Source: Apoderus coryli
Lineage: Eukaryota; Arthropoda; Insecta; Coleoptera; Attelabidae
Length of the DNA stretch: 64,000 nucleotides
Direction of reading: 5' to 3'
Assembly: GCA_911728435.2 (NCBI GenBank)
Contig: OU452200.1
Span: forward strand, 28,907,715-28,971,714
Below the pieces are notes generated by a model. The model was not told where the DNA came from. It was given only the letters and a program-made list of their open reading frames with translations, and did not search any database. The translations under genes were made by a program, and so were the position numbers. Positions 1-10,978 of the stretch are shown in pieces. How positions within the stretch are numbered: the stretch's first letter is position 1; each line of letters starts with the position of its first letter.

Positions 1-310
1 AGCAATTTATTGACTCTGTAAGATCATTGCAAAATAAATTAAACATCAGAGGTCCTAGGTTTGATGCCTGAGGCACGCCGGAGTACCCAACAGGTAAGAT
101 CGAATCAATAGTAAAAGCCAATCAGAAAAACCGAAGTCAACTGCAAAAAAGGATGGATCCGATCGAAGACTTTGTAAAGGTCAATGTAAAGAACATTTAT
201 CTGTTGAAGACAATCCAAATATTTTGAGAAAGCGTAGCCAGATTAGAGACACAGGAACGACTAGTGATAAAACCATGCTGCTCCGAAGCCAGTTCAAATT
301 TCAAACTGCA
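1..310 (-). pseudogene. LINE reverse transcriptase fragment
   Basis: Read on the minus strand, this encodes two neighbouring blocks of a non-LTR retrotransposon reverse transcriptase. The upstream block (about 310-150) contains EQHGFITSRSCVSNL, the usual (E)QHGF..grS...NL motif. The downstream block (about 110-1) contains SGVPQASNLGPLMFNLF followed by NDLTESIN, the motif before the catalytic YADD box. Stop codons and frame changes separate the blocks, and the window edge cuts off the rest. The enzyme would copy element RNA at a chromosomal nick. The family looks Jockey/CR1-like, but the clade is uncertain. It probably belongs with the minus-strand fragment at 840-1560, with foreign sequence between. 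Confidence 0.75.
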
Positions 311-839
311 ATAAATTTTATCATAAAGAATAATTTCAAACTTTAGAAAAATTACACAAAATTGACACAGGGTCAGAGAGTACATGTATAACAATAATAA
401 TTTATTGGCCATTAGTTGATATACAATTTATATACATTGGCATGTCAAGATTAAACTAGTTTAATTACAGACATTAAAATTAACACACATTAAAACAAAC
501 AAAATAATTAAACAATACTCAAGATCAAAAACATCAAAAATATCAAAACATTAAACAATATATAGAAAACACGAAACAATAAAAAATAAAAGAAGCACGA
601 TTCAGAATAAACAGTTTAGATAATATGTTGTTGTATCTATGGTATTACTTAACATTTACAAGACAAACAAAATAGAATAATAACATAAAAGAACCGTCAA
701 GACACATGAGCACACCAGCAAAATAAAAGAAATCATAGCATGGTGGAGCAATGCTCAACAAATTCCTACAACATGCAAAAACCATTTTCAGCCAAAAATG
801 ATTTTCAATTGCTTTTAAATTTAATGATAGAAGCCGCGT
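311..839. other. AT-rich spacer splitting a LINE
   Basis: This stretch separates two minus-strand LINE fragments that should lie much closer together in an intact ORF2. It is very AT-rich, with runs such as aaaacaaacaaaataatt, and has no readable protein. It is probably a later insertion or an unrelated repeat end, but I see no terminal repeats that define one. Confidence 0.35.
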
Positions 840-1560
840 TCATAATATCAGGGGCATAATATTAAAATAATAAATTCCAGAATAGTGTGACGACCTTCTC
901 AACGACTCATGACACTGCTTACGCAGCAGAAGTTGGCTCCTGTCTCCAGTACTATAATTACGAACTGCCCCATTTGTAGAAAACAAATGTATGCAGTCCC
1001 TAACAAAGAAACTAGGGATGCGCTCTGTTCCAGAGGTAAGTTTGATGTGAAGTCGCTTGCCAGCGATAATAACATCAGCGACAGAAAGGTTGGCGACATT
1101 CAGGACACTCTGCATCCTGGCTACACCGAAATCACCGTCAAAAGGCTGTGAAACAACATGGGCATTACAGATGAAGCTTGCAAACGCATCCACGATCTCC
1201 TGTGGGCTTGAGTAACAAACATCATTACGCGTCACGTTACCAGGCACTCTAGAACGGTTAGTCCCATTATGTACGAATGACCAAAAATACCTTTTATTGC
1301 TCTTTCACAATTCGCTGCATAATCTGATTACGCTTCCCTAATTTGCGCCTTAACAAAAGCGCGCAAGCCAACAAATCTCACTCTATGAAAATCGATCCGC
1401 GAAGCTTTGAAATCCTTGTGTGCCTTTTCTTTGGTAGTAGACATGTAGGCTCCTCCGGCGCACCAATTTCAACGGCACACAAAGATCGACAATATTATGA
1501 AAAACCTCATATAAACCCTCACACGCCATCTCAGAATCACTAAGCTAGTTTCGGCTACGG
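840..1560 (-). pseudogene. LINE ORF2 linker region, between endonuclease and RT
   Basis: The minus-strand reading from about 1247 gives SSPQEIVDAFASFI, then a helix-rich stretch, then KLTSGTERIPSFFVRDCI. This is the pattern (nPqeivnaFa.fF ... lk..ltsGpDgIPsfivKdc) found just upstream of the reverse transcriptase in Jockey-like LINEs. Further upstream (1560-1260) the reading continues in several frames with FRVKAQIREA-like and GIFGHSY segments typical of the linker, broken by stops. It is a dead copy, probably the 5' continuation of the fragment at the window start. Confidence 0.7.
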
Positions 1561-3780
1561 CTAATTTGCAGAGTGAATAATAAGTTGTTAACTGTTGTTG
1601 CTGAATTTTTTTTAGACATGAGAACTAGGACTAATTGTCTGGTGATAGAGAATGTCAATTATCAAGTCATTCTAATGAGGAATCATGAAGTTAAGTTTCT
1701 AAGATATTTAATGTTCCCAAAGGCAAATTTTGTTTTATGTCTTTTTCTGGCGAATTTCATCATAAACACTTAAATGTTTGGTGGAAATCGGATTAAGACT
1801 GTTGGGTTAATATTTTTCATTTTCTATTTTTTGTTCTTGTTTTGTAATATCTCATAAATTCAAACTGATGATTTTGAGGAAAAACTGTATCAAATTTGAA
1901 ATGCTTTTCTCAGAGGACATTTATATCATAAAATAATAAACAGAATGAAAGATCTTTAGTCAGATCAACCAATCCTTAATGTGAATATAAACTTGTGACA
2001 GTCTCTGCATAGGCATAATTTGTCAATCGATTATAGATACTGTGTCTAGGTTATAAATGCTTTTGTTTAACAAATTAGGCCGTAGGTGTGCCTGTACACT
2101 CATATTTGATATTACACCATAGTTAAGTACCAATCTGAAATTCCTAATTCAATTGTATACCTAACTATTGCCTAATAACAATTATCATGACAGCTATCAG
2201 TTTGCCATAACAAAGTGTAAAATTAGATATCTTACAAGTATAATTCTTTATAAATATATACTTTAACACAGTGATATTTAAAATAATATGATCCTTAGAA
2301 ATGTATTGTATTAACCGTAATTGAAAGTTAATATTAATTCCTTTTCACTTGCATATCATATCAAAAGCAAACCAGTTTTGTTATGAAAATATCTGAAAAT
2401 CAGTGGCGTATCTAATCCAAAGATATACCTACCTTCTTTTGCTGCATTATCAGTAAAATGTGTTATTTTAAAGAGGCTTTTGTTTATAAAGAAATTTTAA
2501 CTCAGATTTTCTTTACAATATGGAAAATATTACATACCCACTTAAACGAAATATACGGAAAAAATATGTTGATGACATTGTTATGATCTGATCTCATGGA
2601 CGTGATACTATTCAGCATTTTCGTAACCTTACATGGTTCTATCCATTCTAATATTCGGTTAACAGTAGGAATTGAAAAAAAAAAACATATTGGCATTTTT
2701 AGACCTTCTTTTAACGTTAAACCAAATAATATGTTTGACAAAGAGATAGTAAAAGGAAAGTAAAATAACGTACTGTTGTGAAGGTAAATTTTTTAGTCTA
2801 CAGGAAATTATTATTTTCAATCGTTGCTGAAATCTCGCACCTCGAAAGAATAACAGAAAAGAAGTTTGTCCGAGACGTACAGACACAGATAGCTCTACAT
2901 CGCCTTACCGCGCCAGGTGTCAAAGGAGCATGACCGATCTTTTAGTTCCCACTCCATGCTCCGTATGGATAGCCAGTGAGAACCCCAGACTCGTGTACCT
3001 TGAGCAAACGCAACGACCCAAGTATGACTTCCGTCTGCAATAAATTATTATTACCTGATTTCCGTTTTATTAGAATTGATTCCTTCACAATAGAATACCA
3101 GAAGCATTTTATGTGATCAATAGGCACATATAGACAAAAAATAACTGATACCTAATGCAATATTGAACCATAAAGTAATGGTTCGTTATTGAATTAAAAC
3201 TAATTATAGATACTGTTAAATATTTCTTTTCTCTAACTAACCAGTTCAATGCGTTTTGGTATTTCGTTCGAATATAATATAAGTAAAAAATTGTATAAAT
3301 CTCCGAGAAATAATTGAATTTATCTGTACAATGTGCGTTTTTACAATTTTATCGTTCATTGTTCAACGAATTCTTTTTAAAACAGATTTCAATGAAAATA
3401 CACGGTGCAAACAAAAGGCAACTGTTTACCATTAATAAATTGAAATTGTCACATTATGCTGAGGTATTTTTTCTTAATAGCGCTATTACACTATATACGC
3501 TATTCGTAAGCAAAAACAAATTAAAATATAAAACGTCATTAATCAAATTATTAACATATTCTTGCGTTGCGAACATTAATGTTTGTAGCTGAAACAATTT
3601 AAAACGCAAATTAAAGCATTTAAGTTTTCTTTGATTGTGATCGATGCTAAAGAATTTATACATCTACCAATCCTATTTGAGAATAAGATATTCTAGATTC
3701 CAATATCCTTTTAATGGACAATTCTTGGATATATACAGATTTTTATGATTATTGCGGATTGTTTCTATCTAGTTAAGGCT
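1561..3780. other. No gene recognised
   Basis: AT-rich sequence with only short open frames of no recognisable character. A slightly GC-richer patch at 2880-3010 holds the start of a 61-codon minus-strand frame that I cannot assign. I see no RNA gene or clear repeat boundary. Confidence 0.4.
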
Positions 3781-3797
3781 GTTTGATCAGTCCCCAA
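3781..3797 (+). repeat. Terminus of the TTAA-flanked MITE family
   Basis: The string aaggctgtttgatcag, preceded by tt so that TTAA abuts GGCTG, is identical to the left terminus of the MITE at 63551-63822. No opposite end is found nearby, so this is a truncated copy or a solo end. Confidence 0.45.
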
Positions 3798-3869
3798 TTT
3801 CGGCGGCCTTTGAATAACATTCGTTGACTTAAAAACTACACGAAATACCTCTAAAATTATAGCTCCACC

Positions 3870-4530
3870 TCCAGCCTACAACTACATTGAAAAAATGTCC
3901 ATGGAGAAACATGATAGATCACATTGTTCTCTTTTCCCAAATTGCTAAGTATCAGTCTTTGAGGGAAAATCTTAAACTAAAAATTAATGACATAAACTTA
4001 ACCCAGAATCTTGGACTAACTTTTGACAGGTTTCTCAGATTTGACACACACAGAAAGAATATCAATATAAATGTTTTCTCTTGTTTGAAAATACTGTATG
4101 CAAGTCGTAAAATCCTGAATTATAAAACCAGGAAGAAGCTGTGCGAGTCGGTAATTATTCCTGTTTTCCATTATGCAATGACCGTGTACTACCGTTGCTT
4201 AGATTATGGAAACAAGAAAAAAATATAGAGAATATTAAATAATTGCTGCCACTTCACTTGGAGACTCAGAAACTTTGATCATGTTTCCCTTAAAATAAAA
4301 GAGCTTCACTGGCTTAACGCGGAGAATACTTTTAATTATTTGTTCCTGACGCCCGTTAAAAGATTGATCAAAAATAACATTCCACAGTATTTGATCAGGA
4401 AACTTGTATGACGCCGTGCTCTGCGTCAGAGTTCTTTAAGAAGCGAGGACCTTCTTTCAATGCCCCGCCACCACAAGGCAGAGCGCCTTGTTCCACAGGA
4501 GTTTCACATACAATGCAGTATATACGATGT
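3870..4530 (+). pseudogene. LINE ORF2 C-terminal part
   Basis: The open frame at 3887-4228 reads NLGLTFDRFLRFDTH, then FSCLKILYASRKILNYKTR, then LCESVIIPVFHY. This is the conserved region after the reverse transcriptase catalytic core of CR1/Jockey-like LINEs. After a stop the similarity goes on to about 4510 (LRNFDHVSLKIKELHWLN and a final RHHKAERLVPQEF), ending near the expected C-terminus. The 5' part of the element is missing, as is normal for 5'-truncated LINE insertions. The copy is inactive. Confidence 0.75.
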
Positions 4531-4930
4531 ATAACCATAACTTTAATTAAGTAACGTATAAATTATATCTCGTAAACTGGGTGCTTCGAAAGTGATGAGG
4601 ATATGGCCATTTGATGGACGCCGCGCTACCAGAAGTTCTAGAAGTTGCAAATATGGTTACGCTAAATGTGCTGCCGTAGAAATCTCGAGAATTGACCTAT
4701 AATTGATTCATAGACTATTCCCTCATAAAATATATGACTCCCCGCTCCGAACTCGTGGTTATTGAATATTTTGCCGAATTATCTACGAAAGTGAAAGCAT
4801 CTACTTTGCTATTCGATGCTAAGAAGATATCGACATATCAAAATATTAAAAATTCCGAGCGTTCCTAAAGCGACAGTCGGACGGCTAGAAAGCGAACAAG
4901 TCAACAGTTTTATCACGGGAACTGATACTG
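4531..4930. other. No gene recognised
   Basis: A short interval between a LINE 3' end and a foldback MITE. It has one GC-richer patch (4600-4680) and no open frame that I can assign. Confidence 0.35.
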
Positions 4931-5210
4931 TTTCAAATACCAAATTTACGATTACTATACAGAGTATATCAAAAATAACATTTTTAATGATTTTGATTTC
5001 CTGGTTTGTTTTTTAATTTTATTATTTTAATAGTAGTTATGAAATCAACCACTTTGAGAAAAAAGTTTATTAGTGTTTTTGGCACAATTGGTGTAAAAAA
5101 TCACGATTTTGAAAATATTTTCATAAAATTAAAAAAAAAAAAATCAAAATCATTAAAAATTTTATTTTTGATATACCCTGTATAGTAATCGTAAATTTGG
5201 TATTTGAAAT
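4931..5210. mobile_element. Foldback MITE, ~70 bp inverted repeats
   Basis: The sequence from tttcaaataccaaatttacg at 4931 to about 5000 is repeated in inverted orientation at about 5142-5210, ending cgtaaatttggtatttgaaa. The arms are nearly identical and enclose an AT-rich core without coding capacity. One arm contains ataccctgtatag, the end motif shared by several inverted-repeat elements in this window, which suggests a Tc1/mariner-type MITE. Target-site duplication is unclear. Confidence 0.6.
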
Positions 5211-5348
5211 TGTAGTTTCGACACAAGCAGACGTTTTTATAAAGAATGACGTTTTCTTCTAAATCTACAAATAAAAAAGTTTTTCCACGTCCAAACTCTA
5301 TCCGTGGACACATTGTAGATGTTTAATTCGGTGGTTTTCTTGTATTAA

Positions 5349-5389
5349 GTCACTGATGATGAGACTTTAAGTCTTGAAACATGTATGAC
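5349..5389 (+). ncRNA. Hammerhead-like ribozyme motif, copy 1
   Basis: The order of parts matches a type I hammerhead: stem I 5' strand GTCA, core CTGATGA (5353-5359), stem II AGACT/AGTCT with loop tta, GAAA (5376-5379), a very short stem III (AC/GT), and stem I 3' strand TGAC (5386-5389) directly after the predicted cleavage nucleotide. Departures are one extra unpaired base after the core and a two-pair stem III with a two-base loop. Hammerheads of this small form are known in Penelope-like retroelements. Self-cleavage is an inference. Confidence 0.45.
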
Positions 5390-5594
5390 CCTATAGTGTT
5401 CTGATTTGAACATATATATATAAAGAATTTTGTGGAGTAGCCCACATTTCATTTCCTGTATTTTTAAGAATATTTTTATTTATTTTATTTCATAATATGT
5501 CGTAGATTATTTCGCAGGGTGCATATATGTATGTTTATACTCCATGTCTGAGTTTATCTAAACCAGGAATGTAACTACGTAAGTTTGTATGTCA

Positions 5595-5636
5595 TGCCAC
5601 TGATGATGGAATAGTCTTTCCGAAAAATGTCTGGTA
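5595..5636 (+). ncRNA. Hammerhead-like ribozyme motif, copy 2
   Basis: Same layout as the motif 246 bp upstream, with different stems: stem I TGCCA/TGGTA, core CTGATGA (5600-5606), stem II GGAA/TTCC, GAAA (5622-5625), then GTC as the cleavage triplet directly before the stem I 3' strand. The pairing partners changed together relative to copy 1. The sequence after both copies is related (aattttgtggag at about 5440 and 5660), so this is a diverged tandem repeat unit, as in terminal repeats of Penelope-like elements. Confidence 0.45.
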
Positions 5637-5738
5637 AAAATCATATCCTGAATTGAATAGAATTTTGTGGAGCACACGTCGTTTGATTTATCAATAAATC
5701 CCGCTCCTCTTCGGTATGGATTACTTCAGGAAATATAT

Positions 5739-7543
5739 ACAGAGTGAGTATAAGGTGTCGAAACCTCTGTATATTCCCGAAAATAATCGTTATTTGGAAA
5801 AAAATGTTTAAAGAAAAGTTATTTTGTATAATTTCTGGCACAACCTGCCGATGTTCAACTTATAGCAGCTTTGTTGCTATGGCAACCAACTTTATTTTTT
5901 TAAATGACATGGTATATTTTTATTACACATATACATTTTTAGATAGGCCATTTATTTCTGGATGCGACAACATAAAATTTTTATGTTATTTTATGTTTAG
6001 TTATATTAGAAAATAATTGAGAAAAAAACAATCGTGTTCCACATTTACAGTTCATTAAAATTAAATTTTTCTAAGACTTGCCATGGAAAACATTATAGCT
6101 GTCAATTGAAAATACTTGTGAAATAAAAGGTCAATATACGGACAAATAAAAACATTATTAAAAAAACAATTAGTAAAAACAAAATCGAATCCAACAACCT
6201 AATATTAAAAACTGCTAGTCCAACAAATGTTGAAAATGTTGTCCGTTGTTTTTTGGGCACAATTGGAGTCTCCTTTCAAATGAATTTCTTACTTTTACTA
6301 ACATGACAGCTAATATTCTTCTAGATTCTCCAATAACTTTAGCTCTCAGTTCTCCCAAATTTATTGGTCTGTTTTTGTAGATGTTATTCTTCAAGTGATC
6401 CCAAAGAAAAAAATCACACGGTGTCCAATCTGGTGAGCGGGAAGCCAGTCGATAACTTTTCGACGAGCAATCTATCTTTCTGTTAAAACTTCATCCAAAT
6501 ATTGCCGCACATCTCTCCCATAATGACTACCACCGTCCTGCGGTAACCGAACTTCATAAATTGGGCGGACTGCCAACACAGCGGGTACAATTTCTTCTAT
6601 TAGCAAATTTAAATATTTTTCAGCTGTAAGATTGCCATCAAGGAAGAATGGCCCAATAACATTACGATCCAACATACCCAGCCATACATTAATTTTTTGT
6701 GGTCGCTGAGTTCGTGCCTCCATGATCCAGCGTGAATTTTCGAAAGACCAATATCGAAAGTTTTGTTTATTTACGAATCCATGCAAAGTAAAAGTAGCAT
6801 CATCAGTGAAAAGAATGTTTCTTGTAAAGTTTGGATTCAATATAATTTGGTATAACATTAAATTGCAAAATTCAAGACGCCTCTGAAAATCTCCATCTTC
6901 AAGTTCTTGAACCAGCTGTAGTTTGTACGGATGGAAATGTTCCTTTTTAACATTTTCACCTCTGATCTTTGAGAAATATCAGTTTGTTGACTGATTTCTG
7001 ACATCTATTGCCTTGTTACCGCCTGCAGCTGTTTCTGGCCTTCACGTTTTTATTTTGTTTCTTAGACTACCAGTTTCGTAAAATTTCTGCAATAATTTAG
7101 ATACATAATGAGTGTGAGGATAAATTTGAGTTTTTCGATTTTTGTTTGTAAGGAAACTAACTGAACACAAGCAACTGACAAATAGTATTTTTATTTGACA
7201 AGCTACAATGTTTTCCATGGCAAGTTTTATAAAAATTTAATTTAATAAACTTTAAACGAAGAACACGTTTTTTCTCAATTATTTTCTTATGTAACCCTAT
7301 AAAATTTTATGCTGTCGTATCCAGAAATTAATGGTCTACCTAAAAATGAAAAGAAAAATATACCATGTCATACATAAAAAACCAAGTTGGTTGCCATAGC
7401 AATAAAGCTGTTATCTTTATAAAAAATTGAACATCGGCAGATTGTGTCAAAAATTATACCAAAAAACTTCTTTAAAATATTTTTCAAAATAACGATTAGG
7501 TTCGGAAATATACAGGGGTTTCCACATTTTACACTCACTTTGT
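5739..7543 (-). mobile_element. Mariner-like transposon with ~390 bp inverted repeats
   Basis: The left end (cagagtgagtataaggtgtcgaaacc..., from 5740) and the right end (ending ...cactttg at 7542) are inverted copies for about 390 bp, including the shared internal string cttgccatggaaaacatt. Both ends abut TA, the Tc1/mariner target site. The decayed transposase lies between, on the minus strand. The repeats are much longer than the ~30 bp of classical mariners. The element is inactive because its transposase is broken. Confidence 0.75.
6220..7150 (-). pseudogene. Tc1/mariner-type DDE transposase, broken
   Basis: On the minus strand the central open frame (6472-6858) reads LFTDDATFTLHG (first catalytic Asp), RTQRPQKINVWLGM, GPFFLDGNLTAEKYL and LPQDGGSHYGRDVRQYL (second Asp). 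After a frame break at about 6475 the reading goes on as SPDWTPCDFFLW (third acidic residue region) and ends at about 6225 with KNNGQHFQHLLD. Upstream, about 6860-7150 encodes a degraded N-terminal part (MLKKEHFHPYKLQLVQEL). The enzyme would cut and rejoin the element at TA sites. Frame breaks on both sides of the core make it non-functional. Confidence 0.8.
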
Positions 7544-7763
7544 ATATGTCCTATCCTGAAATCTAATATTTTATGAAAATAATTAGAAATATACTTATAT
7601 ACTTTTTTATTCTATATAATATACCTAAAGTTACGAATTAATAATGCATAATATAATGTAAAGCATGAAATCTATGTATGGAATTAAAATGTATACTGTA
7701 ATTTTTTCCGATAATCTGCAACACCTTATATATAAATTCAAACAAAACGCTGTCTTGCGGTAT

Positions 7764-8352
7764 TAGACCAGGGTCGATAATTTTTGAGAGCAAAAGAAAT
7801 TATAGTAGGATGACACCCATTGGAAAAGGTAGGGAATATAACAAAAATGAAAGGAAACATAAATTACGGGCGATCTGAGGTCGGGAAAGGGGAGCGGGTG
7901 AGTTTTTAAGCGTAAAAAACGGTTAATCTCGATTTGCGGTAAAACTGCAAATCCTAAGAAAAAAAGTTAAATAGCAAAGATCTACAACTTTTGTATCGAC
8001 ACTTTTTTCACATAACCTCAAAATTTATGTGAAAAATTCGAATAACCGAGTTTTTGGTTTTTTCTTTTTATCTTTTGCAAAAAAAATTATTTTTTCACGA
8101 AATTTGGTGAAAACTTACCTTTGTATGTCCCAAACATACAGTAATTTTTGAATTAAAACATTCATTTTTTCACCTTATTTTGACTGAATATCGAAAACGC
8201 ACTCTAATTTTCAATCGAAAATTCTCACGCCAAAGTATCTGCTTTTTTAAAAAACTTGGTGTGTTTTTTGTTCGTTGAGATCTCTACTTTCTGATGGTAT
8301 AAAAAATATACACTACTATGGTAAATGTTCTCAGAAAATGCAAATAATGAAA
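7764..8352. repeat. Left terminal inverted repeat of the 3.8 kb transposon
   Basis: About 590 bp, complementary to 10979-11583 with scattered substitutions and small indels. No coding capacity is apparent. Confidence 0.75.
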
Positions 8353-8399
8353 AAAACTCGAGAATCCGAATTTTTTTTTTACTTCTCCATGAGTTTTTG

Positions 8400-8884
8400 T
8401 CTCTTTGATGGCATTTCTTCATCGTTCATTCCACAAACCTTCCCAACTCTAGTGGATCTTCGAAATCTTCAAGACCATCACCGTCTTCGTCTCCAAGATT
8501 AATTCCGGTCTGCATTGGTTCTTCATCCACAATTTCATCTGAATCATCAACTTGCTCTTAGGTTTTTTCTTCCACATTGGAGCATGTTTCAGAACCATGA
8601 CAATTTGAGCATAATGTGCATTTTAAACCAGGTTTTCGACGCGTTGATGTTGCTTCCAGCCCCAATATGTTGCTGTCAGTTCGTTACCCAGCCAAGTCTA
8701 AAGCTGATAATATGCAATGTTGTTCTGCTGCATCTTCTGTAGGTGGGAGATTGGCCAATATGAAAGAAGATTTAATTCTTGCCAATTGATATTTTTGAAA
8801 TTTTAATTGGTTCAGTGTTATATCATTTTTAGCTCTCCATATCATATATGTAATATATGTATATATGGAGACTATTAGTTTCAT
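8400..8884 (-). pseudogene. C-terminal part of an uncharacterised transposon protein, Cys-rich
   Basis: Read on the minus strand from 8884, this gives KSSFILANLPPTEDAAEQH, then after a stop a cysteine-rich stretch (RKPGLKCTLCSNCHGSETC), then an acidic tail (QVDDSDEIVDEEP, GDEDGDGLEDFEDP). The order LPPT..AA..H, Cys-rich block, acidic tail matches the C-terminus of a large uncharacterised invertebrate protein family that I recall from transposon-rich genomes; its function is not known to me. The Cys block resembles a zinc-binding region. Several stops and a shortened middle show decay. The upstream part of the gene lies at 10748-10960, beyond the nested element. Confidence 0.5.
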
Positions 8885-8963
8885 GAAAAAAAATTTTTTT
8901 TTAATTTCACCGGAAATACTTCTTTTTGGTCATTTTATACATAAATAAGTAGTTTTAAAAAAA

Positions 8964-9034
<71 letters not shown>
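8964..9034. repeat. (TGTC)n microsatellite
   Basis: An uninterrupted TGTC tetranucleotide run of nearly 18 units at the 5' edge of the HINE-like element. Open frames across it are compositional artefacts. Confidence 0.95.
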
Positions 9035-10747
9035 ATCCACGAAAACGCAAAAACCGCTTAACAGATTTTAACCAAATTTGGTACAAAAATACTATTGGAC
9101 ATGGGAAGGAGCTGATTAGATTTTGGGAAACATTGAGCGTAGGCAAAGGGTTTAAAAGAGGGTTCAAAAATTAAAAAAATTCATAGTTCTTAAACTTATC
9201 CGAAATACTGCATAATTTTTTACGCATTTAATTGAATATAACCTAAAATATTGAACATAAAATATTAGACCACATTGGCGTTCGAAAATAGTGTAAAATG
9301 GGGTAAAAAAGATTAAAAAAAAACGTATTTCTTAAAAATACCAGAAATATTAACTAGTTATTGATAGTTTTGATAGAATATAACCTATAAAATGTGTCAT
9401 GAATAACTTACTTTCATAGGCGTTCGTAAATAGTGGAAAAGGGGTCAAAACATAAAAAATATATATTTCCTAAACTTATTCGAAATATGGAATAATTTTT
9501 CATAGTTGTGATACAATATAAGCTAAAAAATATTCCATAATAGAATTGGTTCACACAGGCGTTCGAAAATAGTTTCAAAAAGGGTCAAAAACGAAAAAAA
9601 AAACGTTTCCCAAATATACCAGAAAAATTGGCTAATTATATATAGCTTTGATATAAGATAACCTAAAAAATGCAGCATAAAATTTTTATTCACATAGGCG
9701 TTCGTAAATAGTAGAAAAAGGGGTAAAATAAAAAAAAATTAAAATGTAAAAAATTTTATATTTAACTAGATGAATTGGTGTTAAAAATACACGACAAAAA
9801 TTAATGTACCATAGGCGTCCGTAAAAATTCTATAAAAGGGTCAGAAAAAATTTGTATCCGTGATAACTCAAAAACCACTTAACGGATTTTAACCACATTT
9901 GGTACGAAAATACTACAGGATAATTATAGGTGGTGATTAACATTGAGCGTAGGCAACGGGTTTAAAAGAGGTTTCAAAAATTTAAAAAATCATAGTTCTT
10001 AAACTTATCCGAAATATTGAATAATTTTTTATAGTTGTGATAGAATATAACCTAAAAAATGTTACATAAAAGAATTAGTTCACACAGGCGTTCGAACATA
10101 GTGTTAAAAAAGGGTCAAAAACGAAAAAAAAATGTTTCCCAAATATACCAGAAAAATTGGCTAATTATATATAGCTTTCATATAAGATAACCTAAAAAAT
10201 GCAGAATAAAATTTTTATTTACATAGGCGTTCGTAAATAGTAAAAAAAAGGGGTAAAATGAAAAAAAAATTAAAATGTAAAAAATTTTATATTTAACTAG
10301 TTGAATTGGTGTTAAAAATACACGACAAAAATTAATGTTCCATAGGCGTCCGTGAAAATTCTATAAAAGGGTCAGGAAAAAATTGTATCCGTGATAACTC
10401 AAAAACCACTTAACGGATAACCTACAACATGCAGCATAACAATTTTGTTTACATAGGCGTTCGTAAATAGTAGAAAAGGGGGCAAAATAAATTTTATAAT
10501 AAAACTAAAAAAAAATCAATTATTTTGCGTACAAGAATTTGGCCTAGATCTGAAATATGAAATATCTGCGTATAAATAGTGCCTCCAAAGAGAAGAAAAA
10601 GGCACAAAACCCGATACAAAAAAAAAAAAAAAAATAGCTGATGTCTAAAACAAAACAAAAATTTAGATAAATGACAAAAAGGTCATAAAATTATTACTTT
10701 TACACTTAAATATGGAGAGCTATTCGTGCCTCGAGGGCAACAGCTAG
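8964..10747 (+). mobile_element. HINE/DINE-like (Helentron-derived) non-autonomous element
   Basis: It starts with a TGTC microsatellite (8964-9034), continues with diverged tandem repeats of about 138 bp marked by ggcgttcg(t/a)aaatagt (at about 9283, 9419, 9558, 9697, 10087, 10226, 10457), and ends with a short hairpin (tgcc tcga gggca) followed by acagCTAG and a T. A higher-order repeat of about 528 bp restarts at 9856 and 10384 with tgtatccgtgataactca. Microsatellite, tandem core and 3' hairpin with CTRR end are the known architecture of Helentron-associated elements. It lacks Rep/helicase coding. It sits inside the minus-strand gene of the 3.8 kb transposon, so it is the younger insertion. 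Confidence 0.7.
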
Positions 10748-10960
10748 TTACATTTATTAATAGATTTGATTAATTGTAATCCATTTTTTTTTATATCTTC
10801 TTTGTTCGCATCTTTTTGATACAAAATATTGGCCAAATTTGACACATTTTTATCGGCTAATAAAGAGTTGACGATACTTTTCTTTCCTTTCCCCGCAAAT
10901 CCAGATGTTGTATCGCAACCAGAAAAACAATGGAGAAATGCAGCGATATTTTTTAAGGAT
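10748..10960 (-). pseudogene. N-side part of the uncharacterised transposon protein (GCDTTSGF motif)
   Basis: The minus-strand reading is fully open for about 70 codons from 10960 down to the nested element: AAFLHCFSGCDTTSGFAGKG, KKSIVNSLLADKNVSNLANI and on through YQKDANKEDIKK to KSINKCN, where the HINE 3' end interrupts it at 10747. The HaFtGCDTTSaffgkGK pattern is widespread in uncharacterised invertebrate transposon-linked proteins. Its continuation lies at 8884-8400. The frame is intact up to the insertion point, so the interruption may have been an early inactivating event. The biochemical role is unknown. Confidence 0.55.
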
Positions 10961-10978
10961 TCATATTTGAAACTATTA

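Noticed and set aside
2942..3127. Minus-strand 61-codon frame as a host exon
   Set aside because: No domain, no clear splice sites and no continuation.
5744..6016. Plus-strand 90-codon frame
   Set aside because: Lies wholly in the left inverted repeat of the mariner-like element and is not matched as coding in the right repeat.
8955..9167. Minus-strand open frame across the microsatellite
   Set aside because: Its protein is a simple repeat of TDRQ-type residues produced by the TGTC run.
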